Assembly: GCA_013420905.1 (NCBI GenBank)
Contig: JAAXNY010000011.1
Span: 744,001 to 808,000 of the forward strand
Source of the DNA: Collybia mongolica
Lineage: Eukaryota; Basidiomycota; Agaricomycetes; Agaricales; Clitocybaceae
Direction: 5' to 3'
DNA: 64,000 nucleotides
Part shown: piece after piece, positions 10,631 to 20,324 of the stretch
Layout of the letters: each line of letters begins with the position of its first letter
Numbering within the stretch: the stretch's first letter is position 1
Notes under the pieces: generated by a model
Told to the model about the DNA's origin: nothing
What the model saw: only the letters and a program-made list of their open reading frames with translations
Database searches by the model: none
Translations under genes and position numbers: made by a program

Positions 10631-10770
10631 TCTTCTTCCGCCGGCGGTTCGACTTGTGCGTCTATCATCGCGAAGATGTGCTGCGCGAACTCATGCTGCT
10701 CCTCCATTGACATGAACCGCGTGTCGTAGCGGAGGGGGCAGTCCTTCCGGAAATGGCCCAGCTGCTTACA

Positions 10771-11748
10771 TCAGTGGCAGGTCTCGATGTTCGTTCGAGC
10801 CCTCCGCATCGCGTCTACATCCATCGGAACCGGTGGAGGGAGAGCAGGGGGCGGCGGAGGTGGTGGTGGCGCCATCCGTTGCAGCGTCGGGGCTGAGAAG
10901 TGCGGCGGTGCGCGAAACGCCGAGGTAGTGCGTGCAGGAGGTGCGCGAGCCGCCGGTTTAGTGCTCAGGAAGGCCTCGTTGGTGAGGCGGTTTTCATCGC
11001 ACTTCATCGCCGCTACATACCACTGTTCCGGCTGATCGTCCGCTGGTCGTCCCACTGCCATCGTCGCGATCTGCGACTGAATCTCCCCGCTCAGTCCCTT
11101 CCGGTACTTCACCACAATCGTCAACCCCTCCTTGTATCCCGACTTGTCGATGAGATCCCTGAACTCGTCCGTGTAGTCGTCCACCGATCGCGATCCTTGG
11201 TGGTAGCTGCTCGTTTCCAACCTCGTAATCGCCCGCTGCGCTTCGCTCTGCACGAAGAAGTTGACCGCGAAGTCGGCGCGGAATAGGGCCCATGTCGCGT
11301 ACTTCGGGTTCCCGGTAGCGGTCTGGTATCGCATGGCCCGGTCCGCAAACAGATACGCTCGGCCTTTCTTCATGAAGGTGTACGCCCACCGTACCTGCGT
11401 CACTTCATCCGCGAACTGGTGTGGTACAAGATTTATATACAGTTCGCATGCGTTAATGAACGCACGCCCTCGTTCGCGCGATCCGTCGAAGTCATCGGGA
11501 AGCGATGGCCGGAGTGCCGAAGGTCGTCCCGAATTAACGTGGGTCGCGGGGGGAGGTGTTGATACATTATTTACAGGGGCGCTGGGTGCAGGGGTATTGA
11601 CCGGGGGTGGGGGAGCCGCGGTTTGGAGCGCGATCAGCGCGTTGATGCTGTCGGTGAGCTTCTTAAGCTGCTCGGCTTGTTCCTCCGCCTTCCTATTGAG
11701 ATCTCCTACGTCTCGTTTGACGTTATCCATCCTTGTTTCGGCGTCCAT
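10771..11748 (-). CDS. Gag of gypsy copy 1, ends at TGA inside the zinc knuckle
   Basis: About 325 codons from the first ATG at 11748; the frame is open further upstream to the LTR but has no ATG. The protein has a Pro-rich segment, the capsid-like FDGSRERGRAFINACELY block typical of Ty3/gypsy Gag, and a Pro-rich end (MAPPPPPPPPALPPP). The stop TGA (10771-10773) falls within the nucleocapsid zinc knuckle: Cys-His-stop-Cys, after which the same frame gives KQLGHFRKDC, so the CX2CX4HX4C knuckle is complete only if the stop is read through. Copy 2 has the same stop. Confidence 0.8.
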   Translation of the reverse strand: MDAETRMDNVKRDVGDLNRKAEEQAEQLKKLTDSINALIALQTAAPPPPVNTPAPSAPVNNVSTPPPATHVNSGRPSALRPSLPDDFDGSRERGRAFINACELYINLVPHQFADEVTQVRWAYTFMKKGRAYLFADRAMRYQTATGNPKYATWALFRADFAVNFFVQSEAQRAITRLETSSYHQGSRSVDDYTDEFRDLIDKSGYKEGLTIVVKYRKGLSGEIQSQIATMAVGRPADDQPEQWYVAAMKCDENRLTNEAFLSTKPAARAPPARTTSAFRAPPHFSAPTLQRMAPPPPPPPPALPPPVPMDVDAMRRARTNIETCH

Positions 11749-11908
11749 CGGTCGGAGTAGGAGTTCCACTTCTAGTTCGGAGGAGGGTGGAGAGGGCGAT
11801 TCTCGCGCGGTCTTGACGGATTCTGTATCGGAGCTGACAGTTTCTGCCGATCGGAATTTGGCAATGGCTGCGGTGAGGTCGCGGTCTCTGCTGGTGAGAG
11901 AATTCTAC

Positions 11909-12335
11909 TGTAAGGGCAACTCCGGCGGAGTGCGCGCGAACTTAGTAGAGCGGGCCGACGCTGGTGGAGGGGATCCTAAGAGATGTATTCACTTGTACAA
12001 CATATGTACTACTCACCTGGTGGAGGGGATCCTAAGAGAATTCTCTGAGGAGCCTCCATCAGGGGGGGTGTGCTATATACCTAGTGCTACATTAAATACA
12101 CGTTCCCGGTGCGGTACGACGACACGCGTTGGGCTAGCGAAGGTCACGTGACCGTGCCCTTGATAGTCCGAACAAGTGCGAAGTCCGGCGGCGAACTGCG
12201 CGCGAAGTAGAGAGTGGGGGTGCGTGTGGGCGTAGGTAATGAACGTGCGATGTAGTGAATGTAATTGACTGAGTCGCGAATCGGCGAAGTAAGGCTAGAT
12301 CGGCGAAGTAAGGCGGAAATGGAGTTCCCCTTACA
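11909..12335 (-). repeat. LTR (5') of gypsy copy 1
   Basis: 427-bp partner of 7188-7614, with the same palindrome at 12142-12153. The sequence next to it inside the element does not begin with TGG, as most tRNA primer-binding sites do. It reads GTAGAATTCTCTCACC on the minus strand, and its AGAATTCTCT can pair with AGAGAATTCT inside the LTR. Confidence 0.93.
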
Positions 12336-13360
12336 CGCTTGTAGTATTGTTCTCCGTTTCTGTCTGTGTCCACAACAACCAAGTTAGGTGCTGATCCATC
12401 CAATGGAGCAGGATTACACCACTTCTGGCATAAAATATCTGTCGACCAATGATTGATGTAATGGTAGGAGTCGATAATAAAGTGAGTGGTGTGCTTCCAG
12501 ATCCGGTCCCAACTGCCATTGCAAGTCACAGTGCGAAGGACAAGACATGCCTTGTCAACACACACATATGACGGCCGTGACTCCTCAGTGGGAAATACAG
12601 ACTCCAAGAAGGCTAGAATATTGGTTGGAGATTCTGATCTTGCAAATTTTGCCCAAGCAATGACAACTCCACATGGAGTGCAAATTGTTTCGACACAATA
12701 GAACCGGGATGGAGAAAAGTAGTTTTCCTTTGGCCTCTCATCCTGCTCTGGTCCATCATGAGGTTGGAGATTGTCTTCACCTGAAGTCCGTCTCCAGATT
12801 GGCGTTTCCTGGACAGGATGAAAAATCCTACAAAATCCTGGAAGAGCTTGTTGCTTATGCTGCTGAACATGCTTCTTCCACTGATCCTGATGCTGAAGGC
12901 AAGCTTGAGTTCCTCTAACCTTCACAGAAATACAATCTGCAACTTGGCACTGTGCACCAAACTCATGTTCATGAGTTATGCAAAAAACTCCACCACAAGC
13001 ATTGTCCAAGTCCTCTTCACATTTGAGATAGGAGCAGTGCCGACATCCCATGTCAATATCTTTAAGTCAATAAAATATATAGAAAAACTCACATTGGGAC
13101 CCATAACAATGCCATCTAACACAACCATTCAAACTTTAGCTCCAGAATTGACAGTACCTTCAGAAATCTCCATCACTTCATCATCCTGTACTGCTGGACC
13201 CTCCACTTGACCTTGATTTCGAGGCAATATAGGACCACCATGTTCATCCAGTCCAACCATTGCATCCTCCCCATAGATTCCCATCTGATCTGATGTCTCC
13301 TTGTAATCATGTGTACATTCAGAGCATTCATGACCTTCAGCAGATTGAATGATGCCCCTT
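12336..13360 (-). pseudogene. KDZ-associated CxC6-type cysteine-cluster gene, 5' part
   Basis: The main exon runs from about 13060 to the gypsy target duplication at 12336-12340. It carries the CxC6 hallmarks: CRHCSYLKC, NACGGVFC, a long YFCVETICTPCGVVIAWAKF block, EESRPSYVCVDKACLVLR, FIIDSYHYINH and CQKWCNPAPLDGSAPNLVVV. An upstream exon (13093 to about 13360) includes CSECTHDYKE and MVVLDGIVMGP, but an in-frame TGA at 13129-13131 and an intron phase that does not match suggest decay. Such proteins are known beside KDZ transposases; their job is unclear. The gypsy insertion cuts the gene right after YYKR. The 5' end runs into the CCAGGAATCC block at 13380. Confidence 0.75.
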
Positions 13361-13379
13361 TCCCCAGAATACCAAAGGC

Positions 13380-13600
13380 ATTCCTTATGGGGTCCACCTG
13401 GAATCCTTCCTGGTTTGATACCTGGAATCCTGGTAAATTCAGTGATTCCATGCGGATTCCTGGCAGAATTTACATTGATTCCTGGCAACCAGGAATCATG
13501 AAAATGGCTGGCGTTTGGCTGAGACATGACTCCAGGTGGATTCCTCCTGGATTGACCAGGAATCCCAGGACTCCACCCAGATTCTGCATGGAATACGTGG
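13380..13600. repeat. Second CCAGGAATCC-type repeat block
   Basis: Roughly 220 bp rich in GGATTCCTGG / CCAGGAATCC and one- or two-base variants, composed like the block at 6265-6428. No clear tRNA-like head was found here. It sits at the 5' side of the CxC6-type gene, and its low complexity makes the minus-strand ORF across it spurious. Confidence 0.6.
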
Positions 13601-15916
13601 GGGACCGTAAAGTGCTCACACTTCAAGGAAGAGCATTGCATCACCCGCCTGGCGCAGCATTAACTGTGAGGCTAGATATTTGTCACTAAGCATGTACTAA
13701 CACTCTTTTAGAATATCATATCCTTTGGTAATGCTCACAGCATCTCCTATCAAATTTCAGGGTGCACGTCCCTTATTTAGTAATGTCAATATAATGGATG
13801 TCAGTTTTTGTTATGCAGACAGAAGACACTAGGTATCATTATATGACAGATCATAATTTCACCATGCCTTAAGACTTCTCTAGAGATTGCCCTGTAGCTA
13901 TACACATTGTTATCCATATTGGGTATGACATGAGACTGTATTTGTGGAATATGTCTACTAACATTATAGCAGTGCCAATGATGCATCTCAGGGTGTTAGC
14001 AATGAAGAATTCACCAAGGTGGTTATGTATTGATATCAGTATTGAAGTATGGGTCAATATGAATCAGGTCTACTCTGACTTCTTGACCCACCTTCAGACA
14101 ATCTATTCTTGCCCACCTATCTTTATTTTTTTCACTCCAGTCAGTCTCACTAACATATTTTGAGGCAAGTGGCTCATGTTGTGCCCAACAAGTGGGGATG
14201 GCCCAATGCGGATGGTACCATGAGACAATATTACATAGGCCAGTATCAGATTATTGTGGACAAATGGTATGCACAGCATGGTCATACATCTTTCACTCAT
14301 TTAACAGTCCACTTCACTTGCCAGTAGGACACAAGGCAGTAACAAAAATGTGTTTCTTGTTGACACCACTGGTTGAGTCACCTTTGCAATTGTCTTCCCT
14401 GACAATAACTCCTGGGGCATGTGAACATTGCCAGAAAATTTGAGCTGTGGCTTAGAAACTGGGGCTTACAAGACACATTACAGTATTTTAGTATGCACTA
14501 ACCACCCAAAAGGGTGGGTGGAATGTCCTTAAAGAAGTGCTGTTACACTGAAAAGGGAAGCTCTGGGGGATGTGGCTCAACAGAATATAGTTAACTGGGT
14601 GGGCTTGAGAGAAATTGGTATGGAAACTCAACCCATACAATATATGGATGTATAAGCACATTTGTATGTGATGCAGCAAACTGATGTACCTGCAAAGAAT
14701 TGTCAGCAATGCAACAATAACGGTCACTTTCAGAATGTCAGAGAGTAAAGAGATAGAGAATAGAGAAGACCTGTCTGTGTTGCAGAGACTAGACAAGATC
14801 AAGGCTACAGAACAAGTAGCTAGAGGTACAGTATATATACAACTACCTAAGGGGGGACCAGAACAGAATAATTTTGGAGAGAGGTAAACCAAACATAACC
14901 AGGGTAATGTACAGCATCAGTCAAATGATGAAATGGAATGATGGAAATGATGGGGGAATTGTAACTACTGGGGATAGATGCATTAACAGCTGATTCTACT
15001 AGGTAAAAGAATAAGATTGAAAAAATGGAGATAAGATTTGAAATGTAATTTTCATGATAAGAATGTACCTACTGGATCAATCAATCCCTAAGATAGTGGG
15101 ATATTGCAACACATAACAGTATGAACCTACATGTAATTTTATGGAAACTGGCAGAAGCAGAATGAGAATGTTCTGTGACCTTGACTGCCTAGCAGATTAC
15201 ATCAGGAAAAAACCAGATGTTAATATGGACCTGGAGTGTTACCATAGCACTAAATAAATAGTTGATGGCAAAAAACAATATTTGAATCCTTTCAAATCAC
15301 AGTATTGAGTATTAGTGTTTGCAAGTTTGGTTCACTAGAACCAAAATATTACCAAGACTGATATGAACCAAACTGAAGATAACTGAACCACTGGTAACAG
15401 TTTTCAGTCCACAGCACCCAGTTTGGTTTCAGTTCATAGGGCAGTCAGAAAAAGAAAAACCAAATAAAACCAGCTGTGACCAGTTTACACCAGTTCTTGT
15501 TTCCATATCTGGAGGTCACACATGTTGTAATAAAGTAGTCTACATGTATACAAGGTCACATGATTGGAAATATGTTGTGCAAGGTGAGCAGAAATGGTTG
15601 AGTGACTATAAGTGAGGTAAGGTAATAGCACAAAGATGAATAATATATGAAAGGGTCTGAGAAGGGACAAGACAGGGTTAGACTGGAACACATAGCAGTG
15701 CCAAAGGTGTAGCAAGATGGGTGTAAGACAAGCATGAATGGAAGTAATACATGTTGAGACCACAATTACAACATGAGGCCACTTGAGACCTATGTAGCAA
15801 AATGGGTGCAAGCCCAAATCTGTGGGTCATGAGGTGAACACAGCCATGCAAAAAAAGTAGATAAGCAAACAAAATGACATACCCTGCCAGCAGCCCCATC
15901 TCAATTTCAACAGAAA
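13600..15916. other. AT-rich, no identifiable gene
   Basis: 2.3 kb with only short ORFs on both strands. 15310-15450 has repeated GGTT(C/T)A..GAACC-like inverted units without clean ends. This may be decayed transposon sequence between the KDZ-related gene and the hAT element. Confidence 0.4.
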
Positions 15917-16694
15917 TGCCTACTTCAAAGTCTAAGTTAAAATCAAAGTCAAAGCCTAAGAAAAAACAACCACCATTTGCAGTCAAGACATGCTCAAATG
16001 CCCAGCCCTGACAACCTCTACTTCAACCAAGTGCATGCAAAGGAGAAGGAGGGCCACATTGTTGCCATCTGAAGCAGACTCCAATGAGGTGTTGAACAGA
16101 AATAAGAAGTGCCCAGCAAAGAGGGCTCAGCCAGATGATGAGAATGATACCAGCAATGGTGTTACTGATGAAGAAGGTAAAAATGAAGTGTAACAGGGTG
16201 AGAAGGACAAAGAGGACAAGGAGGATACACAGAATGAGGATACTAACAATGAAATGCAAGGTGATGTGAGCATTTTGACATTTGGGGCACACACATGCAC
16301 TCACCTGAAAGATATGTGAGAATTCCCCTAGACAATGATATTGAACTGAAATGCACTCATTAAACAGGAATGATCCTATGGTAAAAGCAAGGAGGTCAGC
16401 ATTCTTTGTTGATGGGCATTCTGGTTGTCATGTACACATTTGAAAACACTTCAATGAATATACCAAATGCTGCAAGGAGGGTGATATACCATTCACCACC
16501 ATGCAAAGCCAGAGGAAGAATGTTTTGTGAGATGAAGAAGGCTGAGAAGGGGGCAGCAAAAGATAAACAGTCAATGCTGGACTGTGTAGTGACAAAGAAG
16601 GAAAAGACAAAAGAGTTTAGGCAAGAAGAAGTGCTTGCTGGCATGGCAAAGTTCATTACAATTGACAACCAGGTATTGTATACTCCATCACACA

Positions 16695-17647
16695 CAAATT
16701 TGACACTTCTTGATCTTTTACCACCACCATCCGACCATGGGAATTCGTCCCTCCTGCACTAGGTCATCCCTAAACTACCTAACACCTCATCCCTAATCAA
16801 GATCGCCTTTCATCAGACCATTCTTTTGGCCTGGGCCACTATCCTTTTACACCATATCCAAATTTCTAACTTATCAGAGCTGATCCTGACTATCTGCAGG
16901 GTCATCTCATATTGCCTGTACTGGGGGCTTCACTAATCCATTCACATCCACCTTATCAACTACCAGGCCACATGAGGACACCACAACTCTCGTACTCTGC
17001 TTTGTGCAGATCCTTAGGGAGTGTCACTGCCAACATTTTCAACGATTTATTCGTACTTGCTTAACCACTACACCCAAATACAAAAGGAGGAAGGGGTCTG
17101 GCCCCCAATCAGCTGTCCCTGCACAGAGCACACCTCTTGGGGAGAATGCCAGTTTATTGTCCAATGGTGGGATTTGGCAGCCTCATTTTGGAGGGGAGTC
17201 ATTGCTTTGGGAGAGCGGTGTGGAACAGGGGGGCAAGTAATAGGGGGACTCAGGAGAGGGGGAGCAGGTTTGAGGTATGGGTTGTTCATTTAGATTGGAC
17301 ATTTATCTTCAACACTGGGGGGGAGTAATGGGTTTCCAGGGCGACCTGAAAATACCAGGGGGGGAGTGGAACGGGGTACCAATGTGAAGGGAGGGGACCA
17401 TGCCCTGACAAGCAAAGGCAAACCTTTAAGGTGTTGGGAGGTTCAGACATGGTACAGTACAATACTATTGGACTGCAGGTATCCTCAGTCTAGACCCATA
17501 ATATGACCCAGAGAGCAACTTAGTGTACAGCTCCACCCTGATGGCCCATTACAGATTACTTAGTGGTAATAGGTGTTTATGCCCACATGTAGCTGGGTCA
17601 AACCCACATGCGCTTAATATTATTATATGAATGAAAAAAAAAAAAAA
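16695..17647 (+). mobile_element. R repeat copy R1 (poly-A tailed, inside hAT intron)
   Basis: A 953-bp copy of the R family, beginning near ACTTCTTGATCTTTTACCAC and ending in a 15-nt poly-A. It is flanked by a perfect 15-bp duplication ATACTCCATCACACA (16680-16694 and 17648-17662). Removing it restores a GT-AG intron between FITIDNQ and ALSIAD of the hAT gene. A/T tail plus long, variable target duplication is the signature of retroposition by a LINE-type machinery. No reverse transcriptase is encoded, so R is non-autonomous or a truncated LINE 3' end. Confidence 0.85.
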
Positions 17648-19010
17648 ATACTCCATCACACAGCCATTCTGACCCAGTAGAAATCTAGGCCCTATCAATT
17701 GCAGACAGTACAGCATTCCAAAATGCACTCATTGCCATGCACCCAACTGCAAGACATGCCAACTTGCCAAGTACCTATGATGTCAAGATATACCTCAATA
17801 ACCAATTCATTGAACACTTGAGCACTTTGAAAGAGTCAATCAAGGTAAGCACTTAACTAATAGTCTATGGGTATGGGCTAACCTGTAACACTGCAGGCTG
17901 CACCTGGGAAAGTTTCTGTTACTAAGCATCATACAAAGGGATAACAGGCCATTGGATTGATGTGGACCCTAATATAGGGAATTGGAGGTTTCAATCAGTG
18001 GTCATTGGAATCATTGGGATGTCTGGGAATCACTCTGGCCTCAACCTAGGAAGATATCTTGTTGGGGCCTAGATTGTGTTGGAATCATGGGTCCCAAATC
18101 ATTCAAGGTACATAAGTCACACCCTTGATTATAACCAATTTAATGACTCACCTATTTTGCTTGTTTGTTAGTTACATACTTGGGTGGAGTGGGCCAACAC
18201 ACTGTGTGGCAGGTACTTGTTCTTTATTTCTTTTCTTAGGAGAAATAAGTCCATTCCACATTCAGGAAGTTGTAAAAATGACTAGAAACAATGTAGATGA
18301 TAGTTTATAGAGGTCATGTGACCATGGGAAAATGTTACCAAGTAAACAAGCAATGCCTGTGCACAAAGCCCAATGCCATAGCTTGCCTGGTTATGGAGAA
18401 AACACAAAAACCATCAGAACTAACTTTTACCAGGGTCATGTACACTCAATAAGCATTCAGATTGTTGTCATGTATTTGGTATACTTATGTGGTGGAATAG
18501 ATCATGTGACATGTGTCAATAAATAGAGAAATCAAGTTTATTTGTATTTCAGGTAAATATAGTAGTAGTTGTTGATTATTCCAATGTTTAGTGTAATTTC
18601 CCACAGGGGTCATGTTTGGTCAGGGTCATTGTTGTTATAAGATGTTTGTTCACCCCTGGCATAACACACTAGCTGAATCTGGACATTTCTGATATTTCGC
18701 TCAAAATGGACCGTGGGAAAATTATCCTCAACAAGGAAATTGTAGAGCCATGTTTGTACATTCCAAACATATAAAAACAAAGTTAATAGCTTTACTGGTT
18801 ATGGAGAAAATCACAAAATAAATTTTGAAACGCAACACTTTGAAATATTAGATATGCATAATTTTGATGGCATCATCAAAAGCATTATGTAAGCATCCCA
18901 AATACATGCAAATTATGTCACAATACTTTGTATTTGTGGAGAAATGCTGTAAAAAGCCATAAGAGAAGAAAAATCCCATTATGGAAATATTTTCCTGTGG
19001 TGTTGAAATA

Positions 19011-19040
19011 TGAATGAATGAATGAATGAATGAATGAATC
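19011..19040. repeat. (TGAA)n microsatellite
   Basis: About seven tandem TGAA units within the decayed hAT region. Confidence 0.9.
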
Positions 19041-19807
19041 AACTTTTTACCCGAAAACTGGGTTGATAAAGAACTCACCTTTAGTAAACTAAAGAACTTG
19101 TAACTATTACCCTGGACAACACTTCTGCAAATAACACTACCTGTGAAACAGTTGAAACAATCCACAACTACCATCTTCTCCCAAGCCAGGATGTGTCCAA
19201 GGATCAACTACCATAAGATATATGCTAACTTAATACATTTACTGATGAGCCTTTTCTCTAGATGCTTCAAGCATGTAGCTAACCTCTAAATTGTGGACAT
19301 CATGTTCCACATCACTAAGGTTGCCATGGTTGAAACAAATACTGCCATCTGGGAATTTGATCCAATACTTGAGGACAACTGCCTTCTTGGTGGCTTGCTC
19401 AATGTCATTGCAGCTATTCAAACAATTGCAATAAAGGTCAGTCCTATTTGGCTGTCATTGACATGTTGCTAACCCCTGATCATCAGGTCAGCACATCAAG
19501 TACTTTAACAATCTACAAATCAAATGCAGTATCAACACACCCCTTCATATCCCTCTCCACAATAATACAAGATGGGGCACAGCCTACCAGATGCTTGACT
19601 AAGCATTCAAACTTCACAAGGTACATAATAATATATTTATGATTGATTATAATTATATGTGTATAGGCAATCACACTCTTCCTTGGCTCTACTGATGAAC
19701 TCTGTTGGAACTTTCTGGATTGAGTCATGAGGGCTTACAAAGCCTTTTAAGTATGTAAGCAGATTGGTAGCTTACAAGGGGTTATAAGCAAGATGATTCT
19801 TTGCAAG

Positions 19808-20313
19808 TGTAAGGGCAACTCCAGCGGAGTGCGCGCGAACTTAGTAGAGCGGGCCGACGCTGGTGGAGGGGATCCTAAGTTGATGTATTCACTTGTACGA
19901 CATATGTACTACTCACCTGGTGGAGGGGATCCTAAGAGAATTCTCTGAGGAGCCTCCATCAGGGGGGGTGTGCTATATACCTAGTACTACATTAAATACA
20001 TGTTCCCGGTGCGGTACGACGACACGCGTTGGGCTAGCGAAGGTCACGTGACCGTGCCCTTGATAGTCCGAACAAGTGCGAAGTCCGGCGGCGAACTGTG
20101 CGCGAAGTAGAGAGTGGGGGTGCGTGTGGGCATAGGTAATGAACGTGCGATGTAGTGAATGTAATTGAGTGAGCGCGAAGTAAGCAGAGAAATTGTATCG
20201 TAAGTCGGCGGGATGACTGAGTCGCGAATCGGCAAAGTAGAAGTCGGCGGAGTGAGATTCAGCGAAGTAAGGCTAGATCGGCGAAGTAAGGCGGAAATGG
20301 AGTTCCCCTTACA
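19808..20313 (-). repeat. LTR (3') of gypsy copy 2
   Basis: 506-bp LTR with the GGTCACGTGACC palindrome at 20042-20053. The polypurine tract AGAAGGGGGGTAA (minus strand) lies directly inside it. Confidence 0.93.
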
Positions 20314-20324
20314 TTACCCCCCTT

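Larger units (their letters stand above)
7188..12335 (-). mobile_element. Ty3/gypsy LTR retrotransposon, copy 1 (chromodomain type, internally deleted)
   Basis: LTR element of 5148 bp read on the minus strand. LTRs 7188-7614 and 11909-12335 are each 427 bp, start TG and end CA, and differ at one position that I can see (a CpG-to-CpA change near 7471), so insertion is recent. The target duplication is CGCTT (7183-7187 and 12336-12340). A polypurine tract AGAAGGGGGGTAA lies just inside the left (3') LTR. Gene order is gag (10771-11748), then pol in the -1 frame. Relative to copy 2 it lacks 967 bp of pol (RNase H and flanking parts) and 24 bp at the gag-pol overlap, so it cannot be autonomous. 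It interrupts the CxC6-type gene. Confidence 0.92.
15917..19807 (+). pseudogene. hAT-family transposase gene, decayed
   Basis: Dispersed plus-strand exons resemble fungal hAT transposases. A Lys-rich N terminus starts at 15917 (MPTSKSKLKSKSKPKKKQ). An exon at about 16406-16671 has the post-BED-finger segment YHSPPCKARGRMF and VLAGMAKFITIDNQ. An exon at about 17694-17845 reads ALSIADSTAFQNAL and continues into YLNNQFIEHL. The next exon starts AAPGKVSVT after a GT-AG intron. The downstream segments HNNTRWGTAYQMLD (about 19555-19597) and AITLFLGSTDEL (19667-19702) match the C-terminal dimerisation region. Several stops interrupt the frame. An R repeat sits in one intron (16695-17647) and gypsy copy 2 cuts the gene at 19808. 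I could not identify terminal inverted repeats or the 3' end beyond 26.1 kb. Confidence 0.65.

Noticed and set aside
11261..12151. 296-codon plus-strand ORF through gag and the LTR
   Set aside because: Antisense to Gag; its length reflects the GC-rich codon bias of the sense frame, and the part inside the LTR is non-coding.
13129..13644. 171-codon minus-strand ORF as one protein
   Set aside because: Only its C-terminal part (CSECTHDYKE onward) belongs to the CxC6-type gene; the N-terminal half translates the CCAGGAATCC repeat.
15310..15450. GGTTCA/GAACC inverted motifs as a MITE
   Set aside because: No definable ends or target duplication could be recognised.
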